DNA of 46,770 bases from Caldifarciminota bacterium (GCA_027002825.1 JALWZG010000078.1:1-46770), one strand, 5' to 3'. Shown: positions 7,559 to 14,981, counted from the first letter of the stretch. Notes: a model not told the origin generated them from the sequence alone. Numbers and translations: made by a program.

Positions 7559-7614
7559 CGCACGACCTTCCAGACTACCCCTTCCCCCAAGACACCTGTA
7601 GGGGAAAAGGTCAT
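7555..7614 (-). CDS. Possible 19-codon leader ORF before the lipoprotein
   Basis: An ATG at 7614 opens a 19-codon frame (MTFSPTGVLGEGVVWKVVR). It ends in a TGA that overlaps the lipoprotein ATG as ATGA. TAAAAT lies 11 bases before this ATG, so a transcript from that box would begin almost at the leader ORF. The lipoprotein's GGAAGG site sits inside it. Translation of the leader could couple to or control the lipoprotein. The length is small enough that chance cannot be excluded. Confidence 0.35.
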   Translation of the reverse strand: MTFSPTGVLGEGVVWKVVR

Positions 7615-7625
7615 GGGAACCAAAC

Positions 7626-7631
7626 ATTTTA
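7626..7631 (-). promoter_or_regulatory. -10 box (TAAAAT) of the leader ORF and lipoprotein
   Basis: TAAAAT on the minus strand is 11 bases before the leader ATG at 7614 and about 68 bases before the lipoprotein ATG. It faces away from the amidase promoter at 7666-7671. Confidence 0.4.
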
Positions 7632-7665
7632 CACTTGTCCGATGGAAGCGTAGACGGTTCACTCG

Positions 7666-7671
7666 TATAAT
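7666..7671 (+). promoter_or_regulatory. -10 box (TATAAT) of the secreted amidase
   Basis: A perfect TATAAT nine bases before the ATG at 7681 predicts a leaderless message. No good -35 element. Confidence 0.65.
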
Positions 7672-7680
7672 ACAGGCAGC

Positions 7681-9852
7681 ATGTTCGTTCTTTTGATCGC
7701 AGGTCCTTCTGCTGATGAGCTCGCGAGGTTGAAGAGGCTGGAAGCCTACTTTGAAGAGGCGGAAAAGACTACGGGCGTTGAGTCGGATCTCCTCAGGGTC
7801 ATATCCTACAGGCTGACGAGGTTTTACCACATACTTCCCGATGAGAAGCACGCGCACGCCGTTCCCCAGTACGGTGTGATGGGCATATTCCACCTAAAGG
7901 AGGCCTCCCGTGTCTCCGGTCTATCCGAAGATCTCATAAGGCGGGATGAGAGGGCGAACGTGCTGGCCGCTGCCCACCTCTTGAAAAATTACATTGATAT
8001 GTGCGGTGGGGATATCGTATGCGCCCTTCAGAAGTACGCCCCACCGGGAGCGGAAAAACCCTTTGCCAGGGATATCCTTCTCCTCAAGAGAAGGGGGATA
8101 AAGGACGCCGTTGTACACGTGGAGCCCGACGCAGATCTGGTCATACCGAAAGAGCTCCTGACGGGCGACGGAGGGGATTACGGACTTATGAGCTGCCCCC
8201 CTGGACCGGAGTTCCCGGAGGTTGAACAGTGGACACCCGCACACTCCTCAAACTACACGTCCGCCAACAGACCCACCGATTACCCCATACAGTACATGAT
8301 AATGCACACCGTTCAGGGCAGCTACTACGGAGCGATAAGCTGGTTTCAAAACTCCTCTGCGAACGTTTCCGCCCACTACGTACTGAACTCCGAGTGTACC
8401 AACTGCCAGACGAATTCGGGAACCGGATACAACGACGGCGCGCCCGTGGGTGAGGCGACACAGATGGTTTGCCACAAGGACATAGCATGGCATGCGGGAA
8501 ACTGGACCTACAACACCCAGTCCATCGGCATAGAGCATGAGGGGTTCGTAGAGTACAACGGATGGTACACCGACACACTCTACAGGAAATCGGCTTACAT
8601 AAGCCGCAGCGCCGCGAACACCTTTGGCTTCCCAAAGGACAGGGTCCACATAATAGGACACAACGAGGTTCCGGGTGCAACCCATACGGATCCAGGCCAG
8701 TACTGGGACTGGGGGTACTACATGGCGTTGGTAAACGGTTTACCCGCAGCGGACACGATAGTGGACGACCTCTCCCAGGGCTTCAGAAAATACGGTCCGA
8801 GCAAGTACTGGTACTACGATTCCGCAAACGGATACGGACTTTACGGCCATATGTGGCACACGGGATCCTGGGCGGGAGTGGCCAACTGGGCCAAATGGAC
8901 GCCCAACCTACCCGTTGCCGGCCAATACGAGGTCCTGGCCTACATACCCTCCGGTGCCCAGTACGACGCCTATGTGCCTTACGTAATAAAGCACGCCGGT
9001 GGAGTTGATACCGTATGGGTGGACCAGGGGAACTACGACGGCCAATGGGCCAGCCTCGGAATTTACAACTTCAACGCCGGATCCTCCGACTACGTCATAC
9101 TGCTTGACTCCTCCACGATAAGCGGGGACAGGATCGCATTTGACGCCATAAAGTGGCACCTGATCTCGGGTGCGCCCTCATGCACCACCGTTGTGGATGA
9201 CGGCGATCCGGGATGGTTCCCTTACGGAAACTGGTCCCTGAGCAGTCTTCCGGGATACAACGGCGATTACAGATACGCCACCATAGGATCACCGGCCGAC
9301 TCCGCCAAGTGGTTCGCCCCTCTCAACTGCAACGGCGGATATCTGGTGTACGCGTGGGTTAGAAAAGGGACGAACAGGACCACCGCCGCCCATTACAGGA
9401 TTTACGCCGATGACGGTGTGCATGACGTGTACATAAACCAGTACGGAAACTCCAACGATACGGGCTGGATATTCCTTGATACGGTATGCACGGATACCAT
9501 GCACGTCATGCTTTACGATAACGCACCGGACGGATCGGTTGTGATAGCAGATGCCATAAAGTTTGAGTACGACCCCGGAGTGTACTGCTCTCCCCTTGGG
9601 GACACAACCCTTAGCGTCGTTGAGGGGAAAGGCGATATAACCATCTCCTATGAGAACTCCGAAATAGTCCTAAAGGTACCGTACGTGCAAGATGTGACCT
9701 TCGGCATATACGATGTGACCGGGAAGAGGGTCTACGGAAAGGTCTTCAGGTCGGTCGTCGGTTGGATTAGGATCCGACCTCCTGTCGGCCTGAAGAGGGG
9801 TGTTTACTTCATAACCGCCAACGGAAAAGCGGTAAAGGTCGTCATCAGGTGA
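7681..9852 (+). CDS. Secreted N-acetylmuramoyl-L-alanine amidase with C-terminal sorting tail
   Basis: This 723-residue multi-domain cell-wall hydrolase has a short hydrophobic N-terminus and then a region resembling a soluble lytic transglycosylase (about 28-135). There the usual catalytic Glu position (xESxF) reads YRLTRF, so that domain is probably inactive. An Amidase_2 domain follows (about 195-350). Candidate zinc ligands are H209, H335 and D337 (THTDPG), with E285 (GIEHE) as candidate catalytic acid. Two golvesin/xanthan-lyase-type beta-sandwich domains come next (about 358-497 and 500-650), each opening with VDD. A final tail has YDVTGKRVY and LKRGVYFITANGK...VVIR. The tail matches those of the three subtilases in this window. 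The gene is likely monocistronic. Confidence 0.85.
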   Translation: MFVLLIAGPSADELARLKRLEAYFEEAEKTTGVESDLLRVISYRLTRFYHILPDEKHAHAVPQYGVMGIFHLKEASRVSGLSEDLIRRDERANVLAAAHLLKNYIDMCGGDIVCALQKYAPPGAEKPFARDILLLKRRGIKDAVVHVEPDADLVIPKELLTGDGGDYGLMSCPPGPEFPEVEQWTPAHSSNYTSANRPTDYPIQYMIMHTVQGSYYGAISWFQNSSANVSAHYVLNSECTNCQTNSGTGYNDGAPVGEATQMVCHKDIAWHAGNWTYNTQSIGIEHEGFVEYNGWYTDTLYRKSAYISRSAANTFGFPKDRVHIIGHNEVPGATHTDPGQYWDWGYYMALVNGLPAADTIVDDLSQGFRKYGPSKYWYYDSANGYGLYGHMWHTGSWAGVANWAKWTPNLPVAGQYEVLAYIPSGAQYDAYVPYVIKHAGGVDTVWVDQGNYDGQWASLGIYNFNAGSSDYVILLDSSTISGDRIAFDAIKWHLISGAPSCTTVVDDGDPGWFPYGNWSLSSLPGYNGDYRYATIGSPADSAKWFAPLNCNGGYLVYAWVRKGTNRTTAAHYRIYADDGVHDVYINQYGNSNDTGWIFLDTVCTDTMHVMLYDNAPDGSVVIADAIKFEYDPGVYCSPLGDTTLSVVEGKGDITISYENSEIVLKVPYVQDVTFGIYDVTGKRVYGKVFRSVVGWIRIRPPVGLKRGVYFITANGKAVKVVIR

Positions 9853-9861
9853 GGGCCACCG

Positions 9862-9867
9862 TAGAAT
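9862..9867 (+). promoter_or_regulatory. -10 box (TAGAAT) of UDP-GlcNAc 2-epimerase
   Basis: TAGAAT lies eight bases before the GTG at 9876 and follows the amidase stop by nine bases. This supports both a separate promoter and the GTG start. Confidence 0.55.
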
Positions 9868-9875
9868 AAGCACCT

Positions 9876-10961
9876 GTGAAGATAGTTCTCGTCGCGGGGG
9901 CGAGGCCAAACTTTGTAAAGCTCTCGCCCCTTTTTTACGCCTTGAGGCGTTTCGGTGAAAACCCCCTCGTGATCCACACGGGCCAGCACTACGATTACGA
10001 GCTCTCACAGGCGTTTTTTGAAGACTTTGACCTCCCCGAACCCGACTTTTACTTCGGTGTGGGCTCGGATACAAATCTGAAGCAGATCTCAAAGATGCTC
10101 TCCAGAGCGGAGGACGTCCTGAAGGGGATAAAACCGGACGTCGTCGTCGTGTTCGGGGATGTGAACTCCACGCTGGCCTTGGCCGTCGCGAGTAAGCACC
10201 TCCGGATAACCCTTGCCCACGTTGAAGCGGGTTTGCGCAGTAGGGATTGGAGCATGCCTGAGGAGATCAACCGTATAACGACGGACGCCCTATCGGACAT
10301 CCTGTTCTCCCCCTCATACGATGCAACCGAGAACCTTTTGGAGGAGGGCAAGCCTCCGGAGAGCATCTTCACCGTCGGAAACATAATGATAGACAGCCTC
10401 ATAAAGGTGAGGCCGAAGGCCGAAGCGGCCGAGTTCTGGAAGGAGTTGGGCTTGAACAGGGGCGGGTACCTGCTCGCCACCCTCCACAGGCCTGTAAACG
10501 TGGACGACGAGCGACGGCTCAGGAGGATCATCTCCGTTTTAAACGAACTTCACAGGAGGTACCCCGTAGTCCTACCCCTCCACCCCCGCACAAAGAAGAA
10601 CATGGATAGGTGGGGCATAAAGGCGGATTTCATCGCCATAAAACCCCTCAGATACGTACACTTCCTCTCCCTTATGCTCGGAAGCGCCTTGGTGATAACC
10701 GATTCGGGGGGTGTTCAGGAGGAGACCACCTTCCTAGGAATCCCCTGTATAACCCTCAGACCCAACACGGAAAGGCCCATAACCGTAAAGATGGGGACGA
10801 ACGAGCTGGTTAAATCCCCGGAGGACCTCTTTGAGGCCGTTGAGAGGAGGTTTGGGAGGTTCAAAAAGACGGAAATACCACTCTGGGATGGCAGGACGGC
10901 CCTGAGGATTTCAAAGGTCCTCCTCTCCCTTTCCGAAAGGGGGAACTTTTCCTCCTTATAA
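9876..10961 (+). CDS. wecB: UDP-N-acetylglucosamine 2-epimerase (non-hydrolysing)
   Basis: It interconverts UDP-GlcNAc and UDP-ManNAc, a precursor for surface polysaccharides, in the cytosol. The 361-residue protein has the GT-B-like family motifs VAGARPNFVKLSP at the N-terminus, VVVFGDVNSTLA, AHVEAGLRS and PEEINRITTDALSD. It also has LHRPVNVDD with the catalytic His, and the UDP-binding ITDSGGVQEET. The GTG start gives the expected N-terminus directly at the first beta strand. No other sugar-nucleotide gene is adjacent; a glycosyltransferase lies about 7 kb away. The mnaA name is equally applicable. Confidence 0.95.
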   Translation: MKIVLVAGARPNFVKLSPLFYALRRFGENPLVIHTGQHYDYELSQAFFEDFDLPEPDFYFGVGSDTNLKQISKMLSRAEDVLKGIKPDVVVVFGDVNSTLALAVASKHLRITLAHVEAGLRSRDWSMPEEINRITTDALSDILFSPSYDATENLLEEGKPPESIFTVGNIMIDSLIKVRPKAEAAEFWKELGLNRGGYLLATLHRPVNVDDERRLRRIISVLNELHRRYPVVLPLHPRTKKNMDRWGIKADFIAIKPLRYVHFLSLMLGSALVITDSGGVQEETTFLGIPCITLRPNTERPITVKMGTNELVKSPEDLFEAVERRFGRFKKTEIPLWDGRTALRISKVLLSLSERGNFSSL

Positions 10962-10962
10962 T
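10957..10962 (+). promoter_or_regulatory. -10 box (TATAAT) of tRNA-Cys
   Basis: TATAAT ends ten bases before the mature 5' end of tRNA-Cys and overlaps the last codons of the epimerase. It is also the only clear promoter for the downstream Rrf2 gene. Confidence 0.65.
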
Positions 10963-10972
10963 TCCAGCCTAA

Positions 10973-11046
10973 GGTGGCGTAGCCAAGCGGTCTAAGGCGG
11001 CGGTTTGCAAAACCGCTATTCCGGGGTTCGAATCCCCGCGCCACCT
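10973..11046 (+). tRNA. tRNA-Cys (anticodon GCA)
   Basis: The acceptor stem GGTGGCG pairs with CGCCACC. The anticodon stem GCGGT/ACCGC encloses TTGCAAA with anticodon GCA, and the T loop is GGTTCGAATCC. The discriminator is T, the identity base for cysteinyl-tRNA synthetase. CCA is not encoded. One base separates the discriminator from the TTG start of the Rrf2 gene. Confidence 0.95.
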
Positions 11047-11047
11047 C

Positions 11048-11503
11048 TTGTTCAAATTGACCCTAAAGGTGGAGTACGCTTTAAAGGCGTTGGTGAGGTT
11101 GGGTATTGAGGGAAAGCCCCTGAACGTCTCCCAGATCAGCAGGCTGGAGCATATACCGAGCAGCTTTTTAGAGCAGATACTCGTAAGGCTGAGGCGGGCG
11201 GGTTTAGTGCGGAGCATAAGGGGGAAAAAGGGTGGGTACGTCCTGGCCATCCCCCCCACGGAAATAAACGTCTTACAGGTGATAGAGGCCGTTGAGGGTA
11301 GGTACGGCCTTGTGAAGTGTATGGTGCCGGGAAGTGAAAAGGAGTGCATGGTTCCCGTGATGAGCTGTGTGCTTAGGAGTGTCTGGAACAGGCTCCAGGA
11401 CAGGATAGTGGAAATCCTGTCAACCATAACGGTTCAGGATATAATGGAGGAGGCCTTACCCAAGGAGGGCTTTGTAAAGAAGAGGAAGGTTGGTGTACCT
11501 TAA
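11048..11503 (+). CDS. Rrf2 family transcriptional regulator, probably Fe-S binding
   Basis: This 151-residue winged-helix regulator starts at TTG with FKLTLKVEYALKALVRLG, which aligns with the conserved Rrf2 N-terminus (M.L....YAL.AL..L) and confirms the start. The recognition segment VSQISRLEHIPSSFLEQILVRLRRAGLVRS and the wing GKKGGYVLA follow. Three cysteines, C91, C100 and C107 (spacing x8, x6), sit where IscR and NsrR bind an iron-sulfur cluster. It therefore probably senses Fe-S status, redox state or NO; IscR, NsrR and the cysteine-metabolism regulator CymR belong to this family. The gene follows tRNA-Cys after one base, and its 3' end overlaps the convergent MetF-like gene by 48 bases. 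Targets are unknown. Confidence 0.88.
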   Translation: MFKLTLKVEYALKALVRLGIEGKPLNVSQISRLEHIPSSFLEQILVRLRRAGLVRSIRGKKGGYVLAIPPTEINVLQVIEAVEGRYGLVKCMVPGSEKECMVPVMSCVLRSVWNRLQDRIVEILSTITVQDIMEEALPKEGFVKKRKVGVP

Positions 11504-12199
11504 ATGTTCCAGGTTAAACCTGCACACCCTTCCCATGAGGGATCTCAAACCCGGAGGGTTTGGGGGGACCTCCACACCCATCCACTCCAAGAGTTCAACA
11601 TCCCTCTCCGAGAAGACACCCGTGATACTCGTGTAGATGGGGACGCGGTCTCTCAACCCCATCTCCAAATCCAGAACCCTTTCCGGGAAAAAGGTTATCT
11701 GTGATACGAGGAAGTCCATACCGAGGGAGATCCTCCTCTCAACCCTCTCCAGCTCACCTCTCCTCTCCGGAATGACTATTCCCCCCACCCTCTCAAACCT
11801 CCTTTTCGCTATCGGTATGGCCGTCTCAACGGTGTGGGCGTTGGGAGGTATGGGATAGCCTGAGAAGGGTTTGCCCACCAGAACCACCCCCTTAACAACC
11901 CGCGATGCCTCAATCGTCCATTCCTCAAATACCTCTCTGTCAACCGTTGACACGTATTTGCTCAGAACCACATCGCACCCAAGGGAGCGCAACCTCAGGG
12001 CGAATTCCAGAACGTCCGTCTTCTCTTTGAAGGGTACAGGCCTCCTTCCCCTCCCGGCTTCGGGGTGAACCTCCGGTACAAGGGCCACACCCCCAAGGAG
12101 CTTCAGAAGGTTTAGGGCGCTCTCCGTGTAGGAGGCCGTTTTATCCTCATCCCAGGATTTCGGGGGTGGCAGGACGGTTATCAGGGGGGGATACCTCAC
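11456..12199 (-). CDS. Methylenetetrahydrofolate reductase-like (MetF-like) protein
   Basis: A 247-residue TIM-barrel-type protein is read from a GTG at 12199 that overlaps the upstream stop by four bases (GTGA), with GGAGGT just before it. The stretch GGIVIPERRGELERVERRISLGMDFLVSQITFFPE is close to the MetF core (GGxxIPER...E..R...K...Ga.F..TQ), and KPFSGYPIPPNAHTVETAIPIA also fits. Shorter members of the family use flavin and may act on folate-bound C1 units or accept electrons from other partners. The protein is about 40 residues shorter than E. coli MetF. Its 3' end overlaps the convergent Rrf2 gene by 48 bases. It sits downstream of rsmH and the FtsL-like gene. Confidence 0.7.
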   Translation of the reverse strand: MRYPPLITVLPPPKSWDEDKTASYTESALNLLKLLGGVALVPEVHPEAGRGRRPVPFKEKTDVLEFALRLRSLGCDVVLSKYVSTVDREVFEEWTIEASRVVKGVVLVGKPFSGYPIPPNAHTVETAIPIAKRRFERVGGIVIPERRGELERVERRISLGMDFLVSQITFFPERVLDLEMGLRDRVPIYTSITGVFSERDVELLEWMGVEVPPNPPGLRSLMGRVCRFNLEHLRYTNLPLLYKALLG

Positions 12200-12411
12200 T
12201 CCACCTCCTTCAGAACCTCCTTCAAGTAGGCCGGCCATTTTGAGTAGCGTTTGTACATCACCTTATCGTATTTCCACCTCATCCTCCTCAACTCGGTTTT
12301 CGTCTTGGATATCCTCCTGCTGAGTATGGTCACCGTGTACGCGTTCAGTATGACGCTGACCAGGAGCATAAACGATACGATCACCAGGTGGAGTATATCC
12401 CGTGGCTTCAC
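12196..12411 (-). CDS. Small single-TM protein in the ftsL position
   Basis: This 71-residue protein has a short N-terminus, one membrane segment (about 8-29) and a basic helical C-terminal part with heptad-like spacing (RRISKTKTELRRMRWKYDKV). It overlaps rsmH by four bases (ATGA). In most bacteria the gene directly after rsmH encodes FtsL, a bitopic coiled-coil division protein with the same topology and poor sequence conservation. The FtsL call rests on position and topology only. It is shorter than typical FtsL (about 90-120 residues), and no penicillin-binding protein gene follows. Confidence 0.5.
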   Translation of the reverse strand: MKPRDILHLVIVSFMLLVSVILNAYTVTILSRRISKTKTELRRMRWKYDKVMYKRYSKWPAYLKEVLKEVE

Positions 12412-13343
12412 ATCACCCTCCTCGGAAAGGGGTGTGCAAACCCCTCATCCTCCATAAGTTCGGAGGCGTCAACCTCACCCGTCTTGACGTAGGCCCGTAG
12501 TTTTGCGGACCTGCTGCGGGGATTTCTCGCCACCTCTTCCGGTGAAGGGGTGATGGGCTTTTTGAAGAGGGGTTTGACAAAACCGTAGTGTTTTAGGGAC
12601 TTGAGCATCCTGTCCTCAAGGGAGTGATAGGAGATGGCGACCAGTATTCCCCCGATCCTCAGGTGTTTGAGGGAGAGGGCCAGACCTTTCCTCAGGTTTA
12701 TCAACTCCTTGTTTACGTGTATTCTCAGCGCCTGCCACACCCTCGCCTTGGCCCTGCGCCTGAGCTTTGGTGGGTACATCCTGTCCACTATCCCGGCTAG
12801 CTGAGATGTGGTCTCGATCGGTCGCGCCCTCACTATTTCCCTCGCCATCCTACGGCTTTTTCTCTCCTCACCGAAAACCCTCAGGACCCTCTCTATCTCC
12901 CCCTCATCCGCCTCGTTCAAAAAGACGTAGGCGGGTTCTCCCTCCTTCGGGTTGAACCTCAGGTCCAAAACCTCCTCCCTTTTGAAGGTGAACCCCCTCC
13001 CCGTACCTTCAAGGGAAAAGGAGGAAATACCGAGGTCAAACAGAACCCTGTCAACGCCCACCACACCCACTTTCAGGAGTCCTTCGTCCATCCTCTCGTA
13101 GCCCAAATTGAGCAGACGCACGTTGGCGGTTGGAGGTAGGGATTCGGAGACTATCCTGTAGACCTCCGGATCCTTTTCAAAACCTATCACAACGCCCGGG
13201 TACACCTTTTTTGCAATTTCAAGGCCGTGTCCTCCGAATCCGAAGGTCGCGTCCACTACGGTCAGACCGGGCCTCAGGTCCATAACCCGGAGGGTCTCGT
13301 GTAGGAGGACGGGAACGTGATAACCCTCTAAAACCCCACCCAT
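12408..13343 (-). CDS. rsmH: 16S rRNA (cytosine-1402-N4)-methyltransferase RsmH
   Basis: It methylates N4 of C1402 in the ribosomal P site using SAM. Read from the ATG at 13343 it is 311 residues. The family motifs are HVPVLLHETL near the start, VVDATFGFGGHG (SAM-binding loop), VLFDLGISSFSLEGTGRGFTF, and the C-terminal ISYHSLEDR. rsmI, the enzyme that 2'-O-methylates the same nucleotide, is also in this window at 31546-32229. The start overlaps the upstream stop by 16 bases; an in-frame ATG at 13367 is possible but would add residues not found in the family. FtsL-like and MetF-like genes follow. Confidence 0.95.
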   Translation of the reverse strand: MGGVLEGYHVPVLLHETLRVMDLRPGLTVVDATFGFGGHGLEIAKKVYPGVVIGFEKDPEVYRIVSESLPPTANVRLLNLGYERMDEGLLKVGVVGVDRVLFDLGISSFSLEGTGRGFTFKREEVLDLRFNPKEGEPAYVFLNEADEGEIERVLRVFGEERKSRRMAREIVRARPIETTSQLAGIVDRMYPPKLRRRAKARVWQALRIHVNKELINLRKGLALSLKHLRIGGILVAISYHSLEDRMLKSLKHYGFVKPLFKKPITPSPEEVARNPRSRSAKLRAYVKTGEVDASELMEDEGFAHPFPRRVM

Positions 13344-14101
13344 ACGTCCAGGCGCACCTCGCTCCATTCCACCTTGAAATCCCCCCTATCGTCGGAAAAC
13401 GGGAAAAAGGTTACGTCAAAACCGAAGTCGTATCCGCCCAGCCTCTCCCTCTCTCCGAGTGAAACGACCGGCGTATAAAGGCTATCGTAAAAGAAACCTC
13501 CTCCGAGTTTTATGCGTCTGTGCCGTGTTATGTTCGTCTCGTACCTGACCAAAAGTGAAGGCTTGTACCTGTTGGAAAGGTACAGGTTTACCGAGGACAT
13601 TCGGGGATCGGGTACGGCCAAGAAGACGGCCACATCCCCAACCAAATCCCCACCCCCTATGGTGTAAAAGATTCCGCCGCTCACGTAGGCGAGGTATCCG
13701 TACCTCAACGTAAAGTCCACTCCACCTCCCCTGTCCTCAGGCGTTAAAACGGCGGATACACCGGCGGAAAACCATCCGTTGGGTGAGAAGGCCAAACCGC
13801 CTCCGTAGCCGAAGTTTTTGTACCTGTAAAGGAGCGTATCCACCCTAACGTCTCCCAAGGCATCGTTGTTGTAGAAAAGGGATATGGCCAGCCTGCCCGT
13901 TGAGTAGGATATAAAGGAGCTGCCGGGGTTCAGGATGTACTCCTCACCGAAGGCCATCTGCTGGTACCCGGCAAACCCGTACCTATCGTAGGCCGGGACG
14001 GATATACTCCAGAAAACCGCCCTCGCGTTCACACCGAGGTGGCCGGAGAACCCCACCTCTCCCGTGTGAAAGGAGGCAAAGTAAGGGTAAAGGGGGAACA
14101 T
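13328..14101 (-). CDS. Predicted outer-membrane-type beta-strand protein, unrecognised
   Basis: This 257-residue protein is rich in Gly, Tyr and Phe and in alternating polar/hydrophobic strands, for example RLAISLFYNNDALGDVRV, KNFGYGGGLAFSPNGWFSAGV and RRIKLGGGFFYDSLYT. It ends in an aromatic strand (VRLDVWVGF). Such a pattern with a terminal Phe is usual for outer-membrane beta-barrels; the opening GHLGVNARA and the FAGY element recall PorV/PorQ-type barrels. No clear signal peptide is visible after the ATG at 14101, which is odd for an exported protein. The start is supported by TATAAT eight bases upstream. It is followed by rsmH with a 16-base overlap. Confidence 0.55.
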   Translation of the reverse strand: MFPLYPYFASFHTGEVGFSGHLGVNARAVFWSISVPAYDRYGFAGYQQMAFGEEYILNPGSSFISYSTGRLAISLFYNNDALGDVRVDTLLYRYKNFGYGGGLAFSPNGWFSAGVSAVLTPEDRGGGVDFTLRYGYLAYVSGGIFYTIGGGDLVGDVAVFLAVPDPRMSSVNLYLSNRYKPSLLVRYETNITRHRRIKLGGGFFYDSLYTPVVSLGERERLGGYDFGFDVTFFPFSDDRGDFKVEWSEVRLDVWVGF

Positions 14102-14109
14102 GAGCGTTT

Positions 14110-14115
14110 ATTATA
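14110..14115 (-). promoter_or_regulatory. -10 box (TATAAT) of the beta-strand protein and rsmH operon
   Basis: A perfect TATAAT on the minus strand lies eight bases before the ATG at 14101. It drives a gene set that includes rsmH. Confidence 0.6.
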
Positions 14116-14157
14116 GCCCCGTTTTAAAACCCATGCCCGGTGAAGGCCCTCCGGCCT

Positions 14158-14192
14158 CTTTCAAAAACCGCAAACACAACTTTCAAAAATCG
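14158..14192 (+). repeat. Tandem direct repeat in a divergent promoter region
   Basis: CTTTCAAAAACCG (14158-14170) recurs as CTTTCAAAAATCG (14180-14192), 12 of 13 bases identical and offset by 22 bp, about two helical turns. The second copy contains TTCAAA (14182-14187), which sits 17 bases before the -10 box at 14205. The pair could be a regulator site or a duplicated -35 region. Confidence 0.4.
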
Positions 14193-14204
14193 GAAATTCG
14201 GCTT

Positions 14205-14210
14205 TAAAAT
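14205..14210 (+). promoter_or_regulatory. -10 box (TAAAAT) of the DUF4097-type gene
   Basis: TAAAAT lies nine bases before the ATG at 14220, with TTCAAA at 14182-14187 as -35 and a 17-bp spacer. Confidence 0.55.
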
Positions 14211-14219
14211 ATCTGAATC

Positions 14220-14981
14220 ATGAGGGACGAAGTTCGGAGAATCCTGAAGATGTTGGAAGAGGGGCGCATAACGGCCGAGGAGGCCGAAAGACTCATAAAC
14301 GCGATAGAGGAGGGTGAGAGAAAGCGAAGGGGAGGTTCCAAGGGGGAGGGTGTACACCGCAACGGTGGAACCGTCTCCTTTGAGGAGGCCATATCCAATC
14401 TCGTGATGGGAGTGCTTTCCACGACCTTCAAGGCGCTCTCCCAGACCTTCCGTTTTTTACCCGTACCCGGAACGGGTGATCTGGGAAAGGTCTTCGCAGA
14501 GATGGCGGAGGGTATAGATAGGTTTGGACCGGAGAACGTGGAGCTCCCGGAGGACGCATATGTTGTAAAGATCCTTGAGGGAAATGTGGATGTCAGGACA
14601 TCTCCGGACTCACACCTGGAGCCCGGGACTTACAGGAGAAAGAGGCTTGTGGTCCCTCCTGGGGCGAACGTTGCCGTTTTCGTGGTTGACGGGAACATAT
14701 CCATAACGGGGGATTACGGGGAGATAGTGGCCCAGACCGTGGACGGGAATGTGGAGATCAAGGGGAGATTCTCCCGTTCGCTCGTTAGCGTCGTAGACGG
14801 GGACGTGGACGTGGAGTTCTCCGGTAAAGGCCTGACGGTGGACATGAGGGTCTTCAGCGGAGAGATCTTGGCCGACGCACCCATGGACGGGTCCGGTCGG
14901 ATGGTCTTGGGGGACGGAAGTTCACTCCTTGAGGGAAGGATAGTGGACGGGAATCTTCGTGTGGTTTTTGAAGGGGGTTGA
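14220..14981 (+). CDS. SHOCT-like / DUF4097 beta-helix protein
   Basis: In this 253-residue protein the N-terminal 35 residues (RRILKMLEEGRITAEEAERLINAIEEG) match the short helical hairpin found at the start of YvlB-type proteins. The C-terminal 130 residues contain repeated strand motifs with VVDGNISI, TVDGNVEI, VVDGDVDV and IVDGNLRV. That is the DUF4097 pattern expected to form a right-handed beta-helix. No signal peptide is visible, so it is probably cytoplasmic or peripheral. Relatives are linked to envelope-stress and surface functions, but no reaction is known. A -10 box for the downstream subtilase lies just past its stop. Confidence 0.8.
   Translation: MRDEVRRILKMLEEGRITAEEAERLINAIEEGERKRRGGSKGEGVHRNGGTVSFEEAISNLVMGVLSTTFKALSQTFRFLPVPGTGDLGKVFAEMAEGIDRFGPENVELPEDAYVVKILEGNVDVRTSPDSHLEPGTYRRKRLVVPPGANVAVFVVDGNISITGDYGEIVAQTVDGNVEIKGRFSRSLVSVVDGDVDVEFSGKGLTVDMRVFSGEILADAPMDGSGRMVLGDGSSLLEGRIVDGNLRVVFEGG

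Noticed and set aside
8186-8685. Overlapping minus-strand frames of 145 and 164 codons opposite the amidase gene
   Set aside because: Both lie across the zinc-site coding region of a well-supported gene, carry Cys/Arg-rich antisense composition and lack start signals.
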